Shown one piece after another: positions 37,117 to 44,632 of a stretch of DNA of 64,000 bases (positions are counted from its first letter, which is position 1; every line of letters starts with the position of its first letter). Position numbers and translations under genes: made by a program. The notes under the pieces are model-generated. The model was given only the letters and a program-made list of their open reading frames with translations, ran no database searches and was not told the DNA's origin. The stretch lies in assembly GCA_017550405.1 (NCBI GenBank), contig JAFZPH010000044.1:1-64000 (forward strand), read 5' to 3'. Source of the stretch: Bacteroidales bacterium. GTDB taxonomy: Bacteria > Bacteroidota > Bacteroidia > Bacteroidales > P3.

Positions 37117-37145
37117 CAAAGATACAAAAAATATTCGTATCTTTG
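37117..37145. promoter_or_regulatory. Divergent promoters of glnA and pepP
   Basis: Two back-to-back -7 boxes of the form TATCTTTG: one on the minus strand at 37117-37124 for glnA, one on the plus strand at 37138-37145 for pepP. The promoter regions must overlap, so the two genes may compete for polymerase. Confidence 0.7.
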
Positions 37146-37171
37146 CATTCTCAAACAAAAATATTTTTATT

Positions 37172-38560
37172 ATGTTCAAAAAAGAAACTTATATCGCTCG
37201 CCGTGAACAGTTACGCAAAGACTTAGGCCACGGGCTTATCATCATTCAGGGCAACCACGAAGCCTCCTGCAATTACCCCGACAACACCTATTGGTTCCGT
37301 CAGGACAGCACGTTTCTCTACTTCTTCGGACTCCAGCGCGAGGACCTGATTGGTGTCCTCGACTGCGACAACGGGAAAGACTATCTTTTTGCCAACGATT
37401 ATGACATCGACGATGTCATCTGGACAGGCCCGCTGCCCAGTGTCAAAGAGCTTGCCGCCAGTGTGGGCGTGGAGAACAGTGGTGATCTCGCCGCCCTCCA
37501 GACCCTCTGCACCAAAACCATTGGCGAGGCTCGCCGTATCCATTACCTGCCGCCCTACCGCGCCGACAACCAGCGTCAGCTCAGCCTGCTGCTCGGCTAT
37601 AAATTCGACGCTGTGAAGAACTACGCCTCCATGGAGCTCATCCTGGCCTGCGTCAAGCAACGCAGCATCAAAAGCGCCGAGGAAATTGAGGAAATTGAGC
37701 GTGCCATCGCCACCGCCTACAACATGCATGTGGGAGCAATGAAGATGGCCATGCCCGGTCGTTATGAATACGAGTTGGCAGGCTTCATGCAAGGCGAGGC
37801 CTGGAAAGGCAACGGCCCCGTCTCCTTCCCCGTCATCATGACCATCCATGGCGAAACCCTCCACAACCACAATCACAACCACATGCTTGAATTGGGTCGA
37901 ATGCTTGTCATGGATGCCGGCTGCGAAACCCCGATGAACTACTGCTCCGACATCACCCGTTCCGTTCCCGTGGGAGGCCGTTTCGACGACCGTCAGAAGG
38001 CCATCTACCAGATTGTCCTCGACGCCAACCTCGAGGCCATCCGTGTCACCCGTCCTGGCATTACCTATCAGGAAGTCCACACCGCCGCCAGCCGTGTGCT
38101 GGCCCAGGGCTACAAAGACCTCGGCATCCTGCGCGGCAACCTCGACGACATCGTCGCCAACGGTGCCCACAGTCTCCTCATGCCCCACGGCCTCGGCCAC
38201 ATGATGGGTCTCGACGTCCACGACATGGAGAACTACGGCCAAATCAACGTCGGCTACGACGAAGAGACACGCCCCAGCACCCAGTTCGGCCTTGGTAGCC
38301 TACGCTGCGGCCGTCGCCTGCAACCCGGCTTCGTCATCACCGACGAGCCCGGATGCTACTTCATTCCTGCCCTCATCGACCAGTGGCACGCCCAGGGAAC
38401 CAACAAGGACTACATCAACTTCGACGAACTGGAGAAATGGAAAAACTTCGGTGGCATCCGTATCGAGGACGATATACTCGTCACCGACAACGGCTGCCGT
38501 GTCCTCGGCAAACCCATCCCCAAGACCATAGCCGAAATCGAGCAGACCATGAACAGCTGA
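37172..38560 (+). CDS. Xaa-Pro aminopeptidase P (M24B)
   Basis: A 462-residue cytoplasmic metallopeptidase that removes the N-terminal residue before proline. After an N-terminal creatinase-like domain, the pita-bread catalytic domain shows all metal-binding motifs: VMDAGCE (Asp), SDITRSVP (Asp), MPHGLGHMMGLDVHD (His), ITDEPGCYF (Glu) and IRIEDDILV (Glu). The length is that of aminopeptidase P. ATG 37172 follows the -7 box by 27 nt. It is followed by a strong terminator. Confidence 0.93.
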   Translation: MFKKETYIARREQLRKDLGHGLIIIQGNHEASCNYPDNTYWFRQDSTFLYFFGLQREDLIGVLDCDNGKDYLFANDYDIDDVIWTGPLPSVKELAASVGVENSGDLAALQTLCTKTIGEARRIHYLPPYRADNQRQLSLLLGYKFDAVKNYASMELILACVKQRSIKSAEEIEEIERAIATAYNMHVGAMKMAMPGRYEYELAGFMQGEAWKGNGPVSFPVIMTIHGETLHNHNHNHMLELGRMLVMDAGCETPMNYCSDITRSVPVGGRFDDRQKAIYQIVLDANLEAIRVTRPGITYQEVHTAASRVLAQGYKDLGILRGNLDDIVANGAHSLLMPHGLGHMMGLDVHDMENYGQINVGYDEETRPSTQFGLGSLRCGRRLQPGFVITDEPGCYFIPALIDQWHAQGTNKDYINFDELEKWKNFGGIRIEDDILVTDNGCRVLGKPIPKTIAEIEQTMNS

Positions 38561-38582
38561 GCCATCCTCTGCTGAAATATCG

Positions 38583-38617
38583 AAAGGGTGCCGTGCAAAC
38601 ATGTGCGGCACCCTTTT
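38583..38617 (+). terminator. Rho-independent terminator of pepP
   Basis: The 11-bp stem AAAGGGTGCCG (38583-38593) with CGGCACCCTTT (38606-38616), a 12-nt loop and a T-run. Confidence 0.88.
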
Positions 38618-38685
38618 CCTTGCTCTGCCTACCCGCCCTGCGCAGTGGAGCGGCAACGTTTTCCCCTCGCTACGGAGAGGGGCCG

Positions 38686-38782
38686 TTCAATCCTGCATCG
38701 TAATAGTATCGTTATAGCATCGTTACTCGAAGTGGTAACGGAAAACAAGCCGGGAAGCAGGCAACATCGAGCCGAGATTGAA
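38686..38782. repeat. 97-nt element copy 2 with adjoining 20-nt motif
   Basis: In the 303-nt spacer between pepP and the zinc exporter. It runs from TTCAAT to ATTGAA and is exactly as long as the element at 7907-8003; the blocks TTCAATCC, GCATC, CATCGTTA and GAAGCAGG recur, the first three at the same offsets. It is followed by a short hairpin ACCCCAGTGGGGT and by AACCCAAATCGGTCATTAGG (38799-38818), whose reverse complement recurs with one change at 61114-61133. No gene is in the spacer. Confidence 0.65.
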
Positions 38783-38863
38783 CGACCCCAGTGGGGTTAA
38801 CCCAAATCGGTCATTAGGCCGACTTTTCAATCAATCTTGGTCTCGGCAGAGCAAGCAAAAAGG

Positions 38864-39802
38864 TCAGCAGCCGTGCCGGTCGCAGTGGGAGGCGGTGGTC
38901 TCCAGCTCCAGTGTGCTGTGGGCGATGCCTTGGGTGGCAAGCATGGTTTTGATGGCATGGGTGGTGTCGTCGAGAAGGGTAATGTCGGCGATGACGATGT
39001 GGGCGGTGAGGGCCGTCTCGGTGGTGCTGATGGGCCAAATGTGGATATGGTGCACATCGAGCACCCCGTCGGTCCGGCGCATCATGTCGGCGATGCTGTC
39101 GGGGTCGATACCCTCAGGCACGGCGTCGACGCTCATGCGCAGGCTTTCGGCCAACAGTTGCCATGTCGAGACAAGTATCACCACAGCGATGACAAGACCG
39201 ATAATAGGGTCGATGACTGTCCATCCCGTGTGGGTGATGACAATGCCCGAAACCACCACTCCGGCCGATACGAGCGTGTCGGCCAGCATGTGGAGGAAGG
39301 CGCCGCGGGTGTTGATGTCATGCTGCTTGCGCGAGAGCATCCACGCGGTGAACCCGTTGACGACGATGGCCGCCGCCGCTGTCCAAGTGACGAGCAGGCC
39401 GTTGACGGGTGCGGGGTGGGAGAATTTGTGGATGCTTTCCACCACGATTCCCCCGACGGCTACAAGGAGGATGATGGCGTTGAGCAGCGAGATGAGGATG
39501 GAACTCTTGCGGTAGCCATAGGTGAAGCGTTTGGTGGCACGGGTGTGCGACAGTTTCAGTGCCACCATGGCAAGTAGCAGGCAGAAGACGTCGCTGAGGT
39601 TGTGTCCCGCATCGGACAGTAGACCCATGGAGTGGCCGATGAGTCCGGCCACGGTCTCGGCGGCTACGAAGAGCAGGTTGATGACTATGGCCACAATATA
39701 TATGGTGCCCATCTGGCCGGGGTCGACATGATGGTGGTGGTGGCTGTGGTCGTGGTGAGCGTGGTGGGGTGCGCTATCGGCGATAGAATGGTGGTGTTGC
39801 AT
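38864..39802 (-). CDS. Cation diffusion facilitator, zinc exporter (CzcD-like)
   Basis: A 312-residue inner-membrane antiporter of the CDF family that exports Zn2+ or similar metals. The N-terminus is very histidine-rich (MQHHHSIADSAPHHAHHDHS, then HHHHHVD), a probable metal-collecting tail. Six membrane helices follow; the transport-site motifs are DAGHNLSD in helix 2 and HMLADT in helix 5. A C-terminal cytoplasmic metal-binding domain ends with ASHCDRHGC. The gene is alone on the minus strand, with a -7 box at 39829-39836. Confidence 0.92.
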   Translation of the reverse strand: MQHHHSIADSAPHHAHHDHSHHHHHVDPGQMGTIYIVAIVINLLFVAAETVAGLIGHSMGLLSDAGHNLSDVFCLLLAMVALKLSHTRATKRFTYGYRKSSILISLLNAIILLVAVGGIVVESIHKFSHPAPVNGLLVTWTAAAAIVVNGFTAWMLSRKQHDINTRGAFLHMLADTLVSAGVVVSGIVITHTGWTVIDPIIGLVIAVVILVSTWQLLAESLRMSVDAVPEGIDPDSIADMMRRTDGVLDVHHIHIWPISTTETALTAHIVIADITLLDDTTHAIKTMLATQGIAHSTLELETTASHCDRHGC

Positions 39803-39828
39803 GGCTTTGTGTGTTTGAAGTTATGTTG

Positions 39829-39836
39829 CAAAGATA
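39829..39836 (-). promoter_or_regulatory. -7 promoter box, CDF exporter
   Basis: The minus strand reads TATCTTTG, 26 nt before the start codon. Confidence 0.6.
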
Positions 39837-39915
39837 GCTCTTTTTGGCAACATTGGCTGTCACGATAATTAGGTATTTTGTATAACGCGAGAGAATGAAA
39901 GGCTTTGATGGGGGG

Positions 39916-39982
39916 GTAACAATAATGTAACGATTATTTAACGGAAACGCAACTGTGGTGTTGGTTTTGGGGCGTATTTTTG
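39916..39982 (+). promoter_or_regulatory. Pho-box-like direct repeats and promoter, Na/Pi transporter 1
   Basis: Four units begin at 39916, 39927, 39938 and 39949 (GTAAC, GTAAC, TTAAC, GCAAC), spaced exactly 11 bp, the spacing of OmpR/PhoB-type tandem sites. The -7 box TATTTTTG is at 39975-39982, 26 nt after the last unit start. The same arrangement precedes the second copy at 41876. Confidence 0.7.
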
Positions 39983-40065
39983 CAGTGTTTAAATAGGCTG
40001 CGGCTATTGATGCTACGGTGTTGAGAACGACACAGTTAAATGTTGAATACTAATTATTGATGACT

Positions 40066-41790
40066 ATGAGTTTTACAGAGATTCTGATTGTGATTATTAA
40101 TTTTGCGGGAGCCCTGGCGGTGTTCCTCTTCGGCATGAAGCTGATGAGCGGGGGGCTCCAGAAGTTTGCCGGTGGCAAGATGCGCACCGTGATGGGCAAG
40201 GCCACGGGCAGCCCGCTGCGGGGCATACTGACGGGTGCGGCCGTGACGATGGCCATACAGAGTTCGTCAGCCACGACGGTGATGGTGGTGTCGTTTGTGA
40301 ATGCGGGGCTGTTGACGCTGGGCGGGGCCATAGCGGTGATTATGGGTGCGAACATCGGCACGACGGCCACGGCATGGATTATTTCGCTGCTGGGGCTGGG
40401 CGGAGGGGAGAGCGCTTTCAGTTTGCCGATGTTGCTGGGCGCGCTGTCGCTGCCGCTGATGTTTGCCAAGCGTGACAAGCCGCGTGCATTGGGCGAGTTT
40501 GTGGTGGGGTTGTGTCTGCTTCTGGTGGGCATGGGGCTGCTGAAACAGGCTATGCCCAACCTGGAGGAGTATCCGGCTTTTCTCGAGGCGCTTGCTCGGC
40601 TGGAAGGCTATGGGTTCTGGTCGGTGTTGCTGTTTATTGCAGTGGGAACCGTGCTGACATGTGTGGTGCAGGCGTCGGCGGCGATGATGGCTATCACGCT
40701 GGTGATGTGCTACAACGGATGGATAGGGTTCGATGCCGCTGTGGCGTTGGTAATGGGCGAGAATATCGGCACTACGATTACGGCCAATCTGGCGGCCATG
40801 GTAGCCAACACTAATGGCAAACGGGCGGCGAGGGCGCATCTGGTGTTCAACGTGGTGGGGGTGCTGCTGCTGCTGACCGTGTTCCGCCCGGTGTTGGATT
40901 TGATAGCCCACGCCACGCAGGCCATTATGGGCAGCAATCCCTACACGGCTGTTGGTGAGCCGGGCTATAATGCTGCGGCAATCCCCTTCGCCTTGCCCCT
41001 GTTCCACACCTTCTTTAATGTGACCAACACTTTTATCCAGTCGTGGTTCATACCGGTGCTGATACGCATAGTGAACTGGCTGGTGAAGGACAGCCCCGAA
41101 GACGAGGAGTATGTGTACAGACTCAAATATATAGGGTCGTGGATGAACACCGCCGAAATCAATATGCAGGCGGCTGAACGTGAAATCGGTGAGTTCTCCA
41201 AACGGGTGCTGCGGATGTTCTCCTTCCTTCCGGCTCTGAGGACGGCCAAGGATGATGCCGAGTTTGAGAAGACGCTGGAGCGCATAGAGAAATACGAGGA
41301 GATTACGGACAGGATGGAGATGGAGATTGCCGGTTTCCTGACCCGCATTGCGGAGGGCGACCTCTCGCACAAGGGGTCGCAGCGCATCAGCGCCATGCTG
41401 TGTGCGGTGGATAACCTGGAGAGCATCGGCGACACGATTTACCAGATAGCCCTGACGCGGCGCAACAAGCGCGAGGATGCAGTCCATTTCGACCAGCATC
41501 TCAACGACAATCTGGCGCAGATGACCGCCCGGGTGCAGCATGCCCTCGACATTATGGATGCAAATATCAACACGGAGTACAGCCACATAGACCTCGCACC
41601 GGCCGAGCAGGCTGAGACCGAGGTGAACGAGCTGCGCGACCAGCTGCGCAACGAGCATCTCGAGGCTTTGAAGCGGGGTGCGTATGGGTTCGGTGTAGGC
41701 AACGCCTACAGCAGCCTGTATGCCCTGTATGAGAAGTTGGGCGATTACGTGATCAATGTGAGTGAGGCCCTGACGGTGAAGTTTAAATGA
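40066..41790 (+). CDS. Na+/phosphate cotransporter family protein, copy 1
   Basis: A 574-residue inner-membrane protein with two NptA-type (Na/Pi cotransport II) domains and a C-terminal PhoU-like domain. The first repeat has QSSSATTVMVVSFVNAGLL and GANIGTTATA; the second has VQASAAMMAITLVMCYNGW and GENIGTTITA. The PhoU-like helices span roughly residues 355-570. Such proteins take up inorganic phosphate with sodium. ATG 40066 is chosen because it aligns with the start of the second copy and gives the same length. It lies behind a Pho-box-like array. Several upstream ATG/TTG codons (40057, 40060) are in frame but would add only three residues. Confidence 0.93.
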   Translation: MSFTEILIVIINFAGALAVFLFGMKLMSGGLQKFAGGKMRTVMGKATGSPLRGILTGAAVTMAIQSSSATTVMVVSFVNAGLLTLGGAIAVIMGANIGTTATAWIISLLGLGGGESAFSLPMLLGALSLPLMFAKRDKPRALGEFVVGLCLLLVGMGLLKQAMPNLEEYPAFLEALARLEGYGFWSVLLFIAVGTVLTCVVQASAAMMAITLVMCYNGWIGFDAAVALVMGENIGTTITANLAAMVANTNGKRAARAHLVFNVVGVLLLLTVFRPVLDLIAHATQAIMGSNPYTAVGEPGYNAAAIPFALPLFHTFFNVTNTFIQSWFIPVLIRIVNWLVKDSPEDEEYVYRLKYIGSWMNTAEINMQAAEREIGEFSKRVLRMFSFLPALRTAKDDAEFEKTLERIEKYEEITDRMEMEIAGFLTRIAEGDLSHKGSQRISAMLCAVDNLESIGDTIYQIALTRRNKREDAVHFDQHLNDNLAQMTARVQHALDIMDANINTEYSHIDLAPAEQAETEVNELRDQLRNEHLEALKRGAYGFGVGNAYSSLYALYEKLGDYVINVSEALTVKFK

Positions 41791-41875
41791 GGAGATGGCT
41801 CTGTTTGAGTATGGATTAACATGATGTCTGGCTGTCTGGGCATCCTGTCATTCGGAATGGCGGGGTGCCTGGACG

Positions 41876-41942
41876 GTAACAAAAACGTAACAATTTTTTA
41901 ACCGAAACGCAACAGGAGTGTTTCTGGAAGGATGTATTTTTG
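41876..41942 (+). promoter_or_regulatory. Pho-box-like direct repeats and promoter, Na/Pi transporter 2
   Basis: Four units begin at 41876, 41887, 41898 and 41909 (GTAAC, GTAAC, TTAAC, GCAAC), again 11 bp apart, and the -7 box TATTTTTG is at 41935-41942, 26 nt from the last unit start. Sequence between units differs from copy 1 at several places, so the pattern is retained against drift. Confidence 0.72.
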
Positions 41943-42023
41943 CAGTGCGATACCTTTTGGGATGATGTGAGTCATTATCCTGATGGTTAGTATATTATAT
42001 GTAAAAATAAACACCACATACAG

Positions 42024-43748
42024 ATGAGTTTCTCCGATATTCTTATCGTGATTATCAATTTTGCCGGAGCATTGGCGGTGTTCCTTTTCGGCATGAAGCT
42101 GATGAGCGAAGGCCTGCAAAAATTCGCCGGCAACAAGATGCGTGCCATCATGGGCAAGGTGACCGGCAGCCCGTTCCGTGGAATCCTGACCGGTGCCGCC
42201 GTGACGACGGTGATTCAGTCGTCGTCGGCCACCACGGTGATGGTGGTGTCGTTTGTGAATGCCGGACTGCTTACGCTGGGCGGGGCCATCGCCGTCATCA
42301 TGGGCGCCAATATCGGTACCACGGTCACGGCGTGGATTATCACGCTCTTCGGCCTCGGCGAGAGCGACAGTGCGTTCAGCCTGCCCATGCTCTTGGGTGC
42401 CATTGCGCTGCTGTTTATGTTCGTCAAGCGCGACAAGCTCCGTTCCATTGGCGAGTTCATCATCGGTTTGGCGTTGCTGCTGGTGGGCATGGGCTTGCTG
42501 CAGCAGGCGATGCCCAATCTTGAGGAGTACCCCGAATTCTTGGAGACACTTGCACGCCTGTCGGCTTACGGCTTCTGGTCTATCCTTATCTTCGTGGTTG
42601 TGGGTGCGCTGCTGACCTGTCTGGTGCAGGCCTCGGCGGCCATGATGGCCATCACGCTGGTGATGTGTTACAACGGTTGGATTGGATTGGATGCCGCCGT
42701 GGCGTTGGTGATGGGTCAGAACATCGGAACAACCATCACGGCCAACATTGCGGCGATGGTGGCGAACACCAACGGTAAACGTGCCGCAAGGGCGCATCTG
42801 GTGTTCAATGTGGTGGGTGTGGTGCTCACGCTTATCGTCTATCAACCTATCTTGTCGCTCATCGCCAACATCACCGAGGGTATTGCCGGCAGCAATCCCT
42901 ACACCCCTGTGGGTGCCGAGGGCTACGCTCCGGGTGCGATACCACTGGCATTGTCGCTCTTCCACACTTTCTTCAACGTGGTCAACACCTTTGTTCTGGC
43001 TTGGTTCATCCCTGTGATTATCCGCATCGTCAACTGGCTGGTGAAAGAGAAGCCCGAGGATGAGGAGTATGTCTACAAACTGAAGTATATCAGCAGTTGG
43101 ATGAACACGGCCGAAATCAACATGAAGGCGGCGGAGCGCGAAATCACCGAGTTCTCCAAGCGTGTGCTGCGCATGTATACCTTCCTGCCCGGTCTGCGTG
43201 TGGCCAAGGACGACGACGAGTTTGAAAACATTGTGGAGCGGATTGAGAAATACGAGGCCATCACCGACCAGATGGAGATGGAGATAGCCGAGTACCTGAC
43301 CCGCATAGCCGAGGGCGACCTCTCGCACCAGGGCTCCCTGCGTATCAGTGCCATGCTCTGCGTGGTGGATAATCTGGAGAGTATCGGCGACACGATTTAT
43401 CAGATTGCCGCCACCCGCAAGAACAAGCGCGAGACGGCTGTCCATTTCGACCAGCACCTGAACGACAATCTGAGCCACATGACCCAGCTGGTGCAGCATG
43501 CCCTTGATATTATGGACGAGAACCTGAAGATGGACTATGATGCCATCAACATCGCTCCCGCCGAGGAGGCCGAAGAGGCCATCAACCGCTATCGCGACCA
43601 GCTGCGCGAGGAGCACCTCAATGCACTGAAGAAGGGTACCTACGACTTCGCCATAGGCAATGCCTACAGCAGCCTGTACGCCCTGTATGAGAAGTTGGGC
43701 GACTATGTAATCAATATCAGTGAGGCCATAGTGGTGAAATACAAATGA
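42024..43748 (+). CDS. Na+/phosphate cotransporter family protein, copy 2
   Basis: A 574-residue paralogue of the gene before it, highly similar throughout (the same QSSSATTVM, GANIGTT, VQASAAMMAITL and PhoU-like segments, and equal length), so a tandem duplication with its promoter is the natural reading. Differences are spread along the protein. Its stop codon overlaps the ATG of the nuclease gene (ATGA at 43745-43748), which implies translational coupling. Having two copies may give different affinity or expression ranges. Confidence 0.93.
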   Translation: MSFSDILIVIINFAGALAVFLFGMKLMSEGLQKFAGNKMRAIMGKVTGSPFRGILTGAAVTTVIQSSSATTVMVVSFVNAGLLTLGGAIAVIMGANIGTTVTAWIITLFGLGESDSAFSLPMLLGAIALLFMFVKRDKLRSIGEFIIGLALLLVGMGLLQQAMPNLEEYPEFLETLARLSAYGFWSILIFVVVGALLTCLVQASAAMMAITLVMCYNGWIGLDAAVALVMGQNIGTTITANIAAMVANTNGKRAARAHLVFNVVGVVLTLIVYQPILSLIANITEGIAGSNPYTPVGAEGYAPGAIPLALSLFHTFFNVVNTFVLAWFIPVIIRIVNWLVKEKPEDEEYVYKLKYISSWMNTAEINMKAAEREITEFSKRVLRMYTFLPGLRVAKDDDEFENIVERIEKYEAITDQMEMEIAEYLTRIAEGDLSHQGSLRISAMLCVVDNLESIGDTIYQIAATRKNKRETAVHFDQHLNDNLSHMTQLVQHALDIMDENLKMDYDAINIAPAEEAEEAINRYRDQLREEHLNALKKGTYDFAIGNAYSSLYALYEKLGDYVINISEAIVVKYK

Positions 43749-44515
43749 AAGTGACCATTCTCTCGGCCTTGTTGGCCACACTGCTCTCCACCTGTGGCGC
43801 CACCCAAACAGTGGGCGACACTGCCGTGGCCGTTCAGCGGCTGGAGTACCCCGACTACGCCGATACCGAACACATTGTGGAGTATAGCGGTTTCACCGTA
43901 TCGTACAATCACACTACCCTTGTGCCCGACTGGGTGGCCTACGAGCTTACCGCCGACGAGCTGGTGGTGCATTACTCATCGAAGAGTTCTAACTTCAGCC
44001 GCGACCCTCACCTCAAGGGCAGACAGGCCTCGCGCGAGGATTACTCCCGAAGTGGTTGGGACAAGGGCCACATGGCGCCCAAGGCCGACCTGCGCTGGAG
44101 CGAGCGTAGCTACTGGGAGAGCCATTACTTCACCAATGTCTGTCCCCAGAACCACCAGTTGAACGGGGGCGACTGGAACACGCTGGAGAATACCATCCGC
44201 CGTTGGGCAAAGAAGTATGGCCGGGTGTGGGTGGTATGCGGCCCGGTGTTCGACTCGTGCCGCTATGGCATCATAGGCGACGCGGGTGTGCGGGTTCCCG
44301 ATGCCTTCTTCAAGGCTGTGGTCATCCCGAAGGGAGGCGGATATGTCGGCCTGGCGTTCGTGATGCCCAACGAGGGCAAGCACCACAGCATGAGCCATTA
44401 CGCATGCTCCATCGACCAGTTGGAGGAACGCATCCATCGCGACCTCTTCCCGAATCTTGACGACGAAACCGAAGCCGCAGTAGAGGCACAGGTGGTTTCG
44501 ATGCAGACGCTATAA
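43745..44515 (+). CDS. Exported DNA/RNA non-specific endonuclease
   Basis: A 256-residue nuclease of the NucA/NucG beta-beta-alpha-metal family. The catalytic motif is DKGHMAP with Asp106, Lys107 and His109; most relatives have DRGH, so the Arg-to-Lys change is noteworthy but conservative. The metal-binding asparagine is in NVCPQNHQLN. An N-terminal signal ends around the possible lipobox LSTC (Cys17), so it is exported and perhaps lipid-anchored. It overlaps the second Na/Pi transporter by 4 nt. An exported nuclease coupled to phosphate uptake suggests use of external DNA or RNA as a phosphate source (inference). Confidence 0.87.
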   Translation: MKVTILSALLATLLSTCGATQTVGDTAVAVQRLEYPDYADTEHIVEYSGFTVSYNHTTLVPDWVAYELTADELVVHYSSKSSNFSRDPHLKGRQASREDYSRSGWDKGHMAPKADLRWSERSYWESHYFTNVCPQNHQLNGGDWNTLENTIRRWAKKYGRVWVVCGPVFDSCRYGIIGDAGVRVPDAFFKAVVIPKGGGYVGLAFVMPNEGKHHSMSHYACSIDQLEERIHRDLFPNLDDETEAAVEAQVVSMQTL

Positions 44516-44521
44516 GAATGC

Positions 44522-44632
44522 GTTAATGCGTTAATGTGTGAATGTGTTATTGTGTTAATGCGTTAATGTGTGAATGTGTTATTGTGTTAATCCGACTAAC
44601 GAATTAACGAATTAACACATTAACGCATTCAC
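44522..44632. repeat. 8-bp tandem array with exact 32-bp duplication
   Basis: Nine octamers on the plus strand: GTTAATGC, GTTAATGT, GTGAATGT, GTTATTGT, then the same four again exactly (44522-44553 = 44554-44585), then GTTAATCC. They are followed by inverted octamers GAATTAAC twice, ACATTAAC and GCATTCAC up to the stop codon of the convergent gene. The two halves can pair as a long hairpin and probably act as a shared terminator. Confidence 0.85.

Noticed and set aside
41898..43781. Very long open frames opposite the Na/Pi transporters, recN and glnA (for example minus strand 41898-43781)
   Set aside because: They are antisense to genes with clear motifs, rich in His/Gln and without family features; the GC-rich third-position bias of the real gene keeps the opposite frame open.
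44522..44632. CRISPR array at the octamer repeats
   Set aside because: Units are 8 bp and contiguous with no spacers; palindromic rather than direct-repeat/spacer in design.
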